A stretch of DNA of 23,486 nt from Thiosocius sp963719025. Its GTDB lineage: Bacteria > Pseudomonadota > Gammaproteobacteria > Chromatiales > Chromatiaceae. The notes under the pieces are model-generated. The model did not search any database, was not told where the DNA came from, and was given only the letters and a program-made list of their open reading frames with translations. Positions 16,916 to 23,486 of this stretch are shown here, in pieces; position 1 is the first letter of the stretch, and each line of letters starts with the position of its first letter. A program made the position numbers and the translations under genes. The DNA lies in contig CAVRBK010000045.1 of the NCBI GenBank assembly GCA_963719025.1, positions 1 to 23,486 of the forward strand, read 5' to 3'.

Positions 16916-17867
16916 ATGAAACAGACAAAACCTGAACCCGGTGTCCCGTTGCGCCGGGCCGAAAAACTCGCCCGTATCCCGGTCAAGGTCGTCCGCAACG
17001 AACCCCCGTTACCCAAGCCCAAGTGGCTCAAGGTCAAACTGCCGACCCAGGACCAGGCCGACAAGGTGCGGGCCCTGTTGCGTAACAACAAACTGCACAC
17101 GGTCTGCGAAGAGGCGGCCTGCCCGAATCTGCCCGGAGTGTTTCAGTCACGGCACCGCCACCTTCATGATTCTCGGCCAGGTGTGTACCCGGCGGTGTCC
17201 TTTCTGCGAGGTCGGGCATGGCCGGCCGCTACCGGTCGATAGCGCCGAACCCGCGCAACTGGCCGATGCCGTGGCCCACATGCAGTTGAAGTACGTGGTG
17301 ATCACGTCGGTCGACCGGGATGACCTGCGCGACGGTGGTGCGCAACACTTTGCCGATTGCACTGCAGCGGTGCGTGGTGCGCAGACCGGGATCAAGGTCG
17401 AAATCCTCACGCCGGACTTCCGCGGGCGCATGCATGAGGCGCTGGATGCGCTCGACCGCGCGCCTCCCGATATCTTCAATCACAACATTGAAACGGTGCC
17501 GCGGCTGTATCGCGCAGCGCGCCCCGGCGCCGATTACCAATGGTCGCTCGATCTGCTGCGAAAATTTGCCGAACGCCACCCGAAAATCCCGACAAAATCG
17601 GGTCTAATGGTCGGATTAGGGGAAACCCTGAAAGAAATTAGGGAAGTCATGTATGACCTGCGTCAAAATAGTTGTAAGATGCTGACTATAGGACAGTATC
17701 TTGCCCCTTCAGATTCGCATCTGGCGGTCGAAAGATATTACACACCGGAAGAATTCGAGCAGTTGCGTCATTTCGGCGAGCAGATCGGATTCGAAAGTGT
17801 GGCCAGCGGACCCCTGGTTCGATCGTCGTATCACGCGGATGCGCAGGCTGGTCTACTATCTCAGTAA
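16916..17867 (+). CDS. lipA: Lipoyl synthase LipA, one frameshift
   Basis: Radical-SAM enzyme that inserts two sulfurs into protein-bound octanoyl groups, making the lipoyl cofactor used by AceF and Lpd. From the ATG at 16916 the N-terminal part carries auxiliary-cluster cysteines Cys64 and Cys69 (VCEEAACPN). The frame then breaks; dropping one C from the CCC at 17132-17134 restores NLPECFSHGTATFMI with Cys75, and the SAM-cluster CxxxCxxC at Cys90/94/97 (CTRRCPFC). The rest (ITSVDRDDLRDGG, NIETVPRL, VGLGET, RSSYHA near the end) is complete. Repaired length is 316 residues, with the same cysteine spacing as E. coli LipA. The break is probably a sequencing error. A 6-bp hairpin (16886-16901) lies 15 bp upstream. 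lipB is not in the window. Confidence 0.95.
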
Positions 17868-17926
17868 AGTGATGTGATTCATTGCTTTATCGGGTTTTTA
17901 TCAATTAACGCTCTAAGGAGAGCATG

Positions 17927-18109
17927 ATGTCGTTTGAAAATGATGGCCTTCCCGTCAGCTGGGAGGATATCAAGGCCGCCTCCCGTCGCCTCGATCGTCG
18001 CGGTAATGAAGAGGTCCCGGAAAAGCGCGTGGTACGTGAATACCTTTCGCAGGAAGACTGCGAGGATGCCCGGGTGAAAGAGCGCCTGGCACTTCCCGGA
18101 TACAATTGA
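17927..18109 (+). CDS. Small hypothetical protein downstream of lipA
   Basis: A 60-residue ORF whose ATG at 17927 lies 6 nt after a clear AAGGAG (17915-17920); an adjacent ATG at 17924 is too close for that site. It is hydrophilic and charged (SWEDIKAASRRLDRRGNEE, then EKRVVREYLSQEDCEDARVKERL), probably helical, with no signal peptide, membrane segment or motif I recognise, and a single cysteine. It begins 59 bp after lipA on the same strand, before the terminator at 18345, so it may be cotranscribed with lipA. The good ribosome site argues that it is translated. Function unknown. Confidence 0.6.
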   Translation: MSFENDGLPVSWEDIKAASRRLDRRGNEEVPEKRVVREYLSQEDCEDARVKERLALPGYN

Positions 18110-18565
18110 TTTCGGCGACGCCCCTTTCGCGGGCGTGCCGAGGTCAGTATTGGTGCGCAACGATGCGACCTGCGCCCGCGGTGCAAGTCGGCGCTTGCGT
18201 CCCGTTGTCACCGTGTGCACAAGGCTGGTCGTATGAGCAAAGGAATCGCCCTGTTTATCGCCTCTCCTGTCCGCCGTGCGCTGCACAGCTGGAAGGCAGG
18301 CGGTATGCCTTTGTGATCTGACCGAAAAGCTCTGGATTCGAAATAAAGGCCGCAGCCCAACCACTGCGGCCTTTTTGTTTTTTTGCGGATGAAGAAAGGT
18401 CAGTATTCGCGCTGTGGCGCGATCAGGCGTTGGGATCGCCCGACTGGCGCATGAAGAACCCGATGAAAAATATCGCTATGCCATTGATGAAGGCGATGAC
18501 GCCGAAGGGTCGTGCGGCATGCCGATCAGTGTCGACGGTGTGCGAATATTCGTCACTGCAGCGGG
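18110..18565. other. Gene-poor stretch with two hairpins
   Basis: No confident gene in this 456-bp stretch. It contains a bulged hairpin just after the 60-residue ORF (18112-18141: TCGGC-g-ACGCCC pairs with GGGCGT-GCCGA), then about 200 bp without clear coding, then the strong terminator at 18345. A 27-codon ORF at 18233-18316 has no ribosome site. On the minus strand at 18423-18556 there is a short hydrophobic reading frame without a convincing start. The 18142-18385 part could encode a small RNA ending at the terminator, but I see no promoter. Confidence 0.45.
18345..18384 (+). terminator. Rho-independent terminator
   Basis: AAAGGCCGCAG (18345-18355) pairs perfectly with CTGCGGCCTTT (18364-18374) around an 8-nt loop and is followed by TT-G-TTTTTTT. 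This is a textbook intrinsic terminator for plus-strand transcription and probably closes the PDH-lipA-small ORF unit. It also separates that unit from the minus-strand genes to the right. Confidence 0.9.
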
Positions 18566-18865
18566 TCAGCGTTGCGGTATACCCTGCTGTTGCATCTGCC
18601 GCTGCAATTCCTGCATGCGCTTCGTCATCTGTTCATTGAAGACCTTCACCTCGGCCGCATCGAGGGCGCCATCGCCGTTTTTGTCCATGTGGTCGAACTG
18701 GGCCTCGGTCGGCTTGAGAAATTCGTTCTTGCTGACCTGGCCATCCTGGTTGGCATCGAACTGTTTGAAAAACATGACCTCCATATCGGGCATTTGCGGC
18801 ATCTGCATCTGCTGGGCGAATGCCGGCGTGCTGGCGAGGGTCAGGGCGATGATCAGTTTCTTCAC
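18566..18865 (-). CDS. Secreted EF-hand calcium-binding protein
   Basis: 99 residues from a GTG at 18865, with AGGAG 10 nt upstream. Residues 1-17 form a signal peptide (MKKLIIALTLASTPAFA) with likely cleavage before Gln18. Two canonical EF-hand loops follow: residues 37-48 (D-A-N-Q-D-G-Q-V-S-K-N-E) and 61-72 (D-K-N-G-D-G-A-L-D-A-A-E), each with all calcium-ligand positions filled. The tail is Met/Gln-rich and probably helical. It should be a small periplasmic or secreted calcium-binding protein; partner and role are unknown. It is the last member of a minus-strand trio with the unknown protein and the CBS protein. Confidence 0.85.
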   Translation of the reverse strand: MKKLIIALTLASTPAFAQQMQMPQMPDMEVMFFKQFDANQDGQVSKNEFLKPTEAQFDHMDKNGDGALDAAEVKVFNEQMTKRMQELQRQMQQQGIPQR

Positions 18866-18908
18866 GTAGGTTTCTCTCCTGGTAGATGATTGGCCTGACG
18901 CGCGTGGG

Positions 18909-19277
18909 TCAGTCCGGGTCGATGCGTTTGGTTTCCGTGGCGAGGTCGTCCAACAGCGTGCGGTGCGCCGTATCCAGCAGCGTGTTCAGTCCCGCCGCCT
19001 GATCGCTGTTCAACGGCGGCTCAACCCCACCGAGGCCCATGCGCACGCCGCCGATAAAACGCGTTATCGCATCCTGCAGCGCGCTACGCGGAATCGTATC
19101 GGGGATCTCCCGGCTGATTTTCTCACCCTGACCGTCGAGCAGGGTGACGGCGGCGGAGCGCGGGATCAGCTTATCGACCTCACCGTCCTCGTCGGCGGCC
19201 TGGATCGAAGAGACCTTGCGGTAGCTCTGCCCGCGATAGACAAAACGTGCGCCGAGAGGCAATTGAGTAAACTTCAC
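18909..19277 (-). CDS. Hypothetical protein, 122 residues
   Basis: I do not recognise a family with certainty. The GTG at 19277 gives a product starting KFTQLPLGARFVYRGQSYRKV, which reads like the natural start of a small beta-rich domain; the in-frame ATG at 19310 would add 11 Pro/Arg-rich residues that look like leader. The second half is helical (DTIPRSALQDAITRFIGGVRMGLGG, then a C-terminal amphipathic stretch). No signal peptide, membrane segment or cysteine was seen. It lies 66 bp downstream of the CBS gene and 43 bp upstream of the EF-hand gene on the same strand, so the three may share a transcript. Confidence 0.65.
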   Translation of the reverse strand: MKFTQLPLGARFVYRGQSYRKVSSIQAADEDGEVDKLIPRSAAVTLLDGQGEKISREIPDTIPRSALQDAITRFIGGVRMGLGGVEPPLNSDQAAGLNTLLDTAHRTLLDDLATETKRIDPD

Positions 19278-19343
19278 CGGTGGGGCCCTTGGGGTCGGTC
19301 GGGGCCACATATTAACCCGTCGCGTGCAACGGGTGCGCTTCGC

Positions 19344-19928
19344 TCAGTTGCCGGTCGCGAGGTTGGCGAAGTTTCCCGCGACGTGGGTGGTATCGATCGT
19401 TTGGCCGAGCTGGCGGCCGATCTGTGAGGTCGACAGCAGGCCGCGTATGGTCTGTGTCCCTTCTGCACCGCGGTCGATCACCAGGGCATGTTGCCGGCCC
19501 ATGCGTTTCAGTGTGGCGACGATATCGCCGACCCGGGAGGATGAGACCTCGCTCATCTCGAGCACCTCGATCTTGTGCTGCGGGGTCATGATGTCGCGCA
19601 CGATGAGTTCTTTGCGCGCGCTCTGTGAATCGTTGATCAGGCGCAGAATCCGTTCGCCGCTGAGATCCTTCGAGGTCACGATGCCAATCACCTGGTTGAG
19701 CTGATTGCTGACGAACAGGAGGCGGATGCCGCTGGCAATCATTTTTGCTTCGGCGTCGTCCACCAGCAGGTTGGCGCTCACCGTTTCGGCGGTGACCAGT
19801 GACAGGTCGGTCATGACGTCGGTCGCCGGGCTGTCCAGGGTAACGCGCTGCGGCAGGTCCTGGCGCGGGTGCTGACACCCGACGCCGCTATCGAGTGTGC
19901 CGGACGTCAGGATGCGGAATTGGCTCAT
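19344..19928 (-). CDS. CBS-domain pair protein
   Basis: 194 residues from an ATG at 19928 with GGAG 8 nt upstream. After about 33 unstructured residues there are two CBS motifs: the first from ATDVMTD to IGIVTSKDL (about 35-92), the second from VRDIMTP to IRGLLSTSQI (about 107-168). Stand-alone CBS pairs usually bind adenine nucleotides and act as energy or redox sensors for a partner; no catalytic domain is present. The partner is not apparent; the two downstream minus-strand genes are the first candidates. It is divergent from rsuA across 184 bp. Confidence 0.88.
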   Translation of the reverse strand: MSQFRILTSGTLDSGVGCQHPRQDLPQRVTLDSPATDVMTDLSLVTAETVSANLLVDDAEAKMIASGIRLLFVSNQLNQVIGIVTSKDLSGERILRLINDSQSARKELIVRDIMTPQHKIEVLEMSEVSSSRVGDIVATLKRMGRQHALVIDRGAEGTQTIRGLLSTSQIGRQLGQTIDTTHVAGNFANLATGN

Positions 19929-20112
19929 GGTCGGTCTCCGTCGCGGGCTGGGTGGCAGGCTGCCGGCAACCACCGTGCGGTGGGCCCGTCGGCAGCCGAT
20001 CTTTAGAACAGTAGGCCGACACGGCGAAAAAGCAATGCCGGGGAATTTTTGCCAGGGTGCCCCGTGGCCTGCGACACTGCATGGATCCAGCCGAAATCAC
20101 CGGACCGTCACC

Positions 20113-20844
20113 GTGAGACTCGATCGCTTTCTCAGTCAGGCCACCGGCCAGTCGCGCAGCCAGGTACGCACCCTGATTCGTCGGGGGCGTGCGAGTATCG
20201 ACGGGGTCAAGGTCAGAAGCGCGGCCAGCCAGGTTGTCGAGGACCAGCAGGTCACGCTCAATGGCCGGGCGCTGGCGCTGCCGCAGGGGCTGTACCTGAT
20301 GCTGCACAAACCCTGTGGCCTGATCAGCGCAACCCAGGACGGCCAGCAGGAGACGGTAATGTCGTTGCTGCCGCCGGCGATCGCCGCGCGGGTTCACCTG
20401 GTCGGCCGGCTGGACAGGGAGACCAGTGGCCTGTTGCTGGTGACCGACGACGGCGACTGGTCACATCGCATCACCTCGCCGCGTCACCAGTGCAGCAAGA
20501 CCTACCTGGCGACCCTGGCTGAGCCCCTGATCGACGAGGCCGGGATCCGCCTGTCGCAGGGGATGCTGCTGCGCAACGAGACCGCACCGACGCGCCCCGC
20601 CAGGCTGGAGCGTTTGTCCGACAGGCAGGTGCGCATTACCGTCACCGAGGGGCGGTATCACCTGGTCCGTCGTCTGTTCGCGGCCCTGGGAAACCGGGTC
20701 GTGACCTTGCACCGCGAGCGGGTGGGGGAACTGCTGCTGGACTCCGCGCTGTCGCCGGGCGCGTGGCGCGAGCTGTCTGAATCCGAGCGGCGCGCGGCCG
20801 ACGGTACAGATGGGGCGGCGCATGAAGCGCCGGACATTGACTAG
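20113..20844 (+). CDS. rsuA: 16S rRNA pseudouridine synthase, RsuA family
   Basis: 243 residues from a GTG at 20113; no in-frame ATG lies between the upstream sequence and this point, and the product begins exactly at the S4 RNA-binding domain (RLDRFLSQATGQSRSQVRTLIRRG, residues 2-25). The catalytic domain holds the family motif GRLDRETSGLLLVTDDGDW, with catalytic Asp101, next to Asp102 of E. coli RsuA. The typical tail EGRYHLVRRLFAALGNRVVTLHRERVG follows. RsuA makes pseudouridine 516 in 16S rRNA. The C-terminal 25 residues are charged and extra relative to the 231-residue E. coli protein. RluE/RluB-like members are related, but motif spacing and length favour RsuA. Confidence 0.88.
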   Translation: MRLDRFLSQATGQSRSQVRTLIRRGRASIDGVKVRSAASQVVEDQQVTLNGRALALPQGLYLMLHKPCGLISATQDGQQETVMSLLPPAIAARVHLVGRLDRETSGLLLVTDDGDWSHRITSPRHQCSKTYLATLAEPLIDEAGIRLSQGMLLRNETAPTRPARLERLSDRQVRITVTEGRYHLVRRLFAALGNRVVTLHRERVGELLLDSALSPGAWRELSESERRAADGTDGAAHEAPDID

Positions 20845-20912
20845 AATTAAGGTGGCGCAGTAGCCGGCAGACCCTGCCGCCGCTCGTTGTGCTCAACAGG
20901 TGGATTGCACAC

Positions 20913-21353
20913 ATGGACAAATCAGCTTTGCCAACGACCGAACGTCGATACATCCGGCATCCCTCGCGCATGCCTATCCGCTTCAACCTGAATGGCGATC
21001 TGCCGCGTCGCGACGAATACATGCGCAACGTTGGCGAAGGCGGCCTGTGTTTCGCCACGCTGGTCGCACTCGATCCAGGGCTGCCGATCCGCCTGGTAAT
21101 CCCGGTGTTCGGTCAGCCATTCGAGATCGATGGCGCGGTGGTCTGGTGCCGCGTGGCGGGGCGGGCCTACGAGGTCGGGGTGGCTTTTCTGACGCCGCAG
21201 GACCAGTTCTGCGTGCGCATGCTGGAGCAGCTTTGTTACATCGAGGATTACCGCACCCAGGTGGAGCGCGAGGAGGGTCGCACCCTGAGCAGCGAGCAGG
21301 CCGCCGCCGAGTGGGTCGAGCGGTTTGCCGACAAGTTCCCCGGCCTGCACTGA
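20913..21353 (+). CDS. PilZ-domain protein
   Basis: 146 residues from an ATG at 20913, with AGGTGG about 10 nt upstream. A PilZ beta-barrel occupies about residues 10-100: the arginine motif R11-R-Y-I-R15 at the start, then N39-V-G-E-G-G44 where most c-di-GMP-binding members have (D/N)xSxxG, then the typical VVWCRVAGRAYEVGVAFL strand pair. A C-terminal helical extension (about 105-146) follows. It probably senses cyclic di-GMP, though Gly41 in place of the motif serine may weaken binding. It follows rsuA by 68 bp and is convergent with fpr with only 16 bp between. Confidence 0.85.
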   Translation: MDKSALPTTERRYIRHPSRMPIRFNLNGDLPRRDEYMRNVGEGGLCFATLVALDPGLPIRLVIPVFGQPFEIDGAVVWCRVAGRAYEVGVAFLTPQDQFCVRMLEQLCYIEDYRTQVEREEGRTLSSEQAAAEWVERFADKFPGLH

Positions 21354-21369
21354 GGCCCTTTCCGCGCCC

Positions 21370-22116
21370 TCAGTGATACTTCTCGGTGCTGATATGGCCC
21401 GGCTCGCGGCGCCGGTGGCGGCGCATGCCGCGCGGCTCCAGCGCATCCACGACGTCGCTGATCATCGCCGAGTGACCGCATAGCATCACATGGCTGCGTT
21501 GCGGATCGAGTGTCAGCCCCGTGTGGCGTTCCAGGCTGCCATCGGCAATCGTCGCCGGGATACGGCTGGACAGGGCCTCCGGCGCGCTCTCCCCGGTGAC
21601 GAACGGAACGAAGTGGAAGCGCCCGGGATGCGCCTCTCGCAACTGGCCTATCAGCTCGCTGTAACCGAGCGCATCGCTGTAACGTACCCCGTAACCCAGC
21701 ACCACGTTGTCGAAGCGTTTCCACGGCTCGTCGGTCTGCAGCATCGACAGGAACGGGCCGACCCCGGTACCGGTAGCCAGCATCCACAGGTCGCGGGCGT
21801 GCTGCGGCACCTCGGCGAGGGTCAGAAAGCCGTTGGCCGCATCGGTCAGCCAGATCTCGTCGCCGGCCTCAAGGGCGGCCAGGCGGCTGCTCAGCGGACC
21901 TTCCGGGACCACGTTGAAGAAGATCTCCAGCAACCGCGAATCGGGCGGATTCACCAGCGAGTAAGGGCGTCCGACCCTGCCCTCTTCGAGGTCCACGCCC
22001 ACACGGATGAACTGCCCGGCGACAAACGGCGGCGATTCGGCATCGATCGCCAACGAAAAGTGCGTGTCGTTCCAGCGTGTCTTGCGTGCCACACGTCCGC
22101 TCAACCATTGCGCCAT
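21370..22116 (-). CDS. fpr: Ferredoxin/flavodoxin-NADP+ reductase
   Basis: FAD enzyme that transfers electrons between NADPH and ferredoxin or flavodoxin. The ATG at 22116 has GGGAGG about 6 nt upstream and gives 248 residues, the same length as E. coli Fpr; an in-frame start at 22203 would add an Ala-rich, unmatched extension. FAD-binding motif R50-P-Y-S53 (RPYSLVNPP), NADP-binding ATGTGVGPFLSML in the middle, GYGVRYSDALGY, and the closing GHISTEKYH, parallel to the family's short C-terminal tail that stacks on the flavin. Its divergent neighbour is the membrane-anchored protein at 22290. It could supply or drain low-potential electrons for Fe-S enzymes such as LipA, which is inference. Confidence 0.93.
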   Translation of the reverse strand: MAQWLSGRVARKTRWNDTHFSLAIDAESPPFVAGQFIRVGVDLEEGRVGRPYSLVNPPDSRLLEIFFNVVPEGPLSSRLAALEAGDEIWLTDAANGFLTLAEVPQHARDLWMLATGTGVGPFLSMLQTDEPWKRFDNVVLGYGVRYSDALGYSELIGQLREAHPGRFHFVPFVTGESAPEALSSRIPATIADGSLERHTGLTLDPQRSHVMLCGHSAMISDVVDALEPRGMRRHRRREPGHISTEKYH

Positions 22117-22289
22117 AAGGGGCCTCCCGGGCCGTTCGGCTGTTGCGTCTAAGGTAGCGGCGGCGGCCGCGAAAGCAACCCGGGCGGGGATTGGGTAATG
22201 CAATGGATTGACGACGCTCAGGGTGTCGGTCGCCGGCTTGTGCCAGAATCCTCGACCTGATGTTTGCTTTGTAGGGCAGGGGATTGGTG

Positions 22290-22754
22290 GTGAGCGAGTC
22301 GTTGCGCAGTCTGGCGGCCCTGCTGTTTTTTGTCGCCCTGGCGGCGCTGGGCTACTTCGCGGCGAGCCACTGGCAGTCCGCCCGGGATGACTTCAGCCGG
22401 GTGGAAGTGAGCGCGCCCTGCGATCTGCGGAGCGGGCCCTGTCGCCATGTCATGGACGGCGGCGTGGTCGAGTTCGCGATAGAGCCGGTCGATATCCCGC
22501 TGATGAAACCGCTGGCGCTGCGGGTGCGGACCGAGGGGTTGGATGTTGTCGCGGTGCGGGTCGAGATCCGCGGCCTGAACATGGACATGGGGCTGAATCG
22601 CAGCGAACTGGCGCGCGATGCCGGCGGTTTCTGGCGAGCCGAAACCATTCTGCCGATCTGCAGTCAAAGGCGCATGGAGTGGGAGGCGGCGGTGCTCGTT
22701 TCGACAGCACAGCCGTTCGAGGTGCCGTTTGCGTTTCATACCACGCGCCCCTGA
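22290..22754 (+). CDS. Membrane-anchored periplasmic protein, YtkA/FixH-like
   Basis: 154 residues. Three consecutive near-cognate starts exist (TTG 22284, GTG 22287, GTG 22290); the GTG at 22290 is about 7 nt from the GGGG at 22279-22282 and is preferred. Residues about 8-26 are a single transmembrane helix (LAALLFFVALAALGYFAAS). The rest looks like a small periplasmic beta-sandwich, with two cysteines early (APCDLRSGPC), a Met-containing NMDMGLNR segment and ILPICSQRRMEWEA. This resembles YtkA/FixH-type domains often found near cytochrome or copper genes; the likeness is by eye only. It is followed by two cytochromes c on the same strand, the first with its own promoter. Confidence 0.65.
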   Translation: MSESLRSLAALLFFVALAALGYFAASHWQSARDDFSRVEVSAPCDLRSGPCRHVMDGGVVEFAIEPVDIPLMKPLALRVRTEGLDVVAVRVEIRGLNMDMGLNRSELARDAGGFWRAETILPICSQRRMEWEAAVLVSTAQPFEVPFAFHTTRP

Positions 22755-22785
22755 GGGAAACGCGGCGAGACGGATGTGTGCTGGT

Positions 22786-22814
22786 TTGCCGATTTAAGGA
22801 GATTCTGATATAAA
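22786..22814 (+). promoter_or_regulatory. Sigma-70 promoter for the cytochrome c genes
   Basis: TTGCCG (22786-22791) and TATAAA (22809-22814) are separated by exactly 17 bp, in an AT-richer patch of the gap. Transcription would start near 22821, leaving an 80-nt leader before the ATG at 22901. The leader contains CCCTGCAGGGG and GAAATTTC palindromes of unknown use. Confidence 0.65.
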
Positions 22815-22900
22815 CGCGGGCCGCAATAAAGCAGTCCGGCCAGCCCTGCAGGGGCTGAAATTTCAACCATCACGACTGGATTAGCCAGGAGAAAACCGAA

Positions 22901-23206
22901 ATGAAACTGACCGTTATCGCTGCAGCAATCGTATTGGCCGGCACCTTCGGTACCGCCATCGCCGGCGACGCCGCCGCCGGAAAAGCCAAATTCGCCGTTT
23001 GCGCCGGCTGCCATGGCCCGACCGGGGCCGGCAACGAGGCGCTCAAGTACCCGAAACTGGCAGGTCTCGAAGCCGCAGTCGTGGCCGAGCAGCTGCGCGC
23101 CTTCAAATCAGGCGCACGCGACAATGCGACCATGAAGGCCATGACCGCTGCGCTTAGCGACGCCGACATGGACAACCTGGGCGCGTACGTCGCCACCCTG
23201 AAGTAA
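22901..23206 (+). CDS. Periplasmic class I cytochrome c (c553/c5-like)
   Basis: 101 residues. The ATG at 22901 follows AGGAG by 8 nt. Signal peptide residues 1-21 (MKLTVIAAAIVLAGTFGTAIA), with cleavage before Gly22. The heme motif C34-A-G-C37-H38 is followed by the class I pattern GPTGAGN, YPKLAGL and a late NATMKAM segment that supplies the axial methionine (Met78 or Met81), then the closing helix LSDADMDNLGAYVATL. It is a soluble electron carrier in the periplasm, about 80 residues when mature. It follows the membrane-anchored protein and precedes a paralogous cytochrome by 94 bp. Donor and acceptor cannot be read from sequence. Confidence 0.93.
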   Translation: MKLTVIAAAIVLAGTFGTAIAGDAAAGKAKFAVCAGCHGPTGAGNEALKYPKLAGLEAAVVAEQLRAFKSGARDNATMKAMTAALSDADMDNLGAYVATLK

Positions 23207-23300
23207 ACCGGCAGCGAACACCGCGACGGCGTGTGGCCTGCCGCTGCGCCGCCGCGTTTCGCTGGTCCCAAGATCCATCCATCGCAGTCGGAAGACAGAT

Positions 23301-23486
23301 ATGAAAAAGTTGTTGTTGATCGCCTCAATCGCCACCCTCGCCGCAGTCAGCACTGCCCAGGCCGCGGGTGACGCAGCAGCAGGCAAGACCAAATCCGCGG
23401 CCTGTGGCGCCTGTCATGGTGCAGACGGAAACAGTGCCGCGCCCAATTTCCCGAAGCTGGCCGGTCAGCATGCCGACTACATCGCG
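23301..23486 (+). CDS. Second class I cytochrome c, N-terminal part (cut by window edge)
   Basis: 62 codons are visible from an ATG at 23301 with GGAAGA just upstream. A signal peptide (MKKLLLIASIATLAAVSTAQA, 21 residues) is followed by GDAAAGKTKSAACGACH, with heme motif Cys35-Gly-Ala-Cys38-His39, and then FPKLAGQHADYIA. It is a paralogue of the preceding cytochrome: the GDAAAGK start, heme site and PKLAG agree. It could be a single-domain c553 or, if it continues, a two-domain c4; the window ends too early to say. Confidence 0.9.
   Translation, partial: MKKLLLIASIATLAAVSTAQAAGDAAAGKTKSAACGACHGADGNSAAPNFPKLAGQHADYIA

Noticed and set aside
18233..18316. 27-codon ORF before the terminator
   Set aside because: No Shine-Dalgarno sequence and too short to support without homology.
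18106..18321. 71-codon plus-strand ORF after the 60-residue gene
   Set aside because: Composition looks like random GC-rich frame (Cys, Arg, Pro), no ribosome site, and it overlaps a hairpin.
19315..19334. ACCCGT/ACGGGT stem between the CBS gene and the 122-residue gene
   Set aside because: A 6-bp stem with a weak TTAATAT tail on the minus strand; too weak to call a terminator.

Overview
The window looks like a chromosomal segment of a GC-rich (about 60%) gammaproteobacterium. I base this on AceE, Fpr, RsuA and LipA reading like their enterobacterial counterparts in length and catalytic residue numbering, on a two-lipoyl AceF paired with a lipoyl-domain-bearing Lpd, and on tandem class I cytochromes c. 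A sulfur-oxidising or Chromatiales-like lineage is my guess, not something the sequence proves. No rRNA, tRNA, IS element, integrase or CRISPR array was seen.

Left half, positions 1-10149: a divergent lactate-type (2-hydroxyacid) locus. On the minus strand, reading leftward from about 3.78 kb, lie a FadR-subfamily GntR regulator, a family I CoA-transferase, lutA and the start of lutB, with gaps of 4 bp or less, or overlaps. On the plus strand a complete TRAP transporter (dctP, dctQ, dctM) is followed 3 bp later by a large FAD plus Fe-S dehydrogenase of the D-lactate dehydrogenase/GlcD type, badly frameshifted in this sequence. The 309-bp divergent region holds two PdhR/LldR-like palindromes, one at the regulator's own start and one over the likely transcription start of the transporter operon.

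Middle, positions 10150-18385: the pyruvate dehydrogenase complex (aceE, aceF, lpd), then lipA, which makes the lipoyl cofactor the complex needs, then a small unknown ORF and a strong terminator. The aceF-lpd gap carries three REP/dRS3-like palindromes and the lpd-lipA gap a G-tract and a 12-bp hairpin. With the left half this is a physical path from lactate uptake to pyruvate to acetyl-CoA.

Right end, positions 18386-23486: a minus-strand trio (CBS-pair protein, unknown 122-residue protein, secreted EF-hand protein), divergent rsuA and a PilZ protein, ferredoxin-NADP reductase on the minus strand, a membrane-anchored periplasmic protein, and two tandem small cytochromes c, the second cut by the window edge.

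A caution applies to the whole window. Five genes (CoA-transferase, gntR, the FAD/Fe-S dehydrogenase, aceF, lipA) are broken by about 12 single-base indels, mostly in short homopolymers or GC repeats. Two are core metabolic genes, so sequencing or assembly error is the simplest explanation; I describe these genes as if repaired and give each break point.
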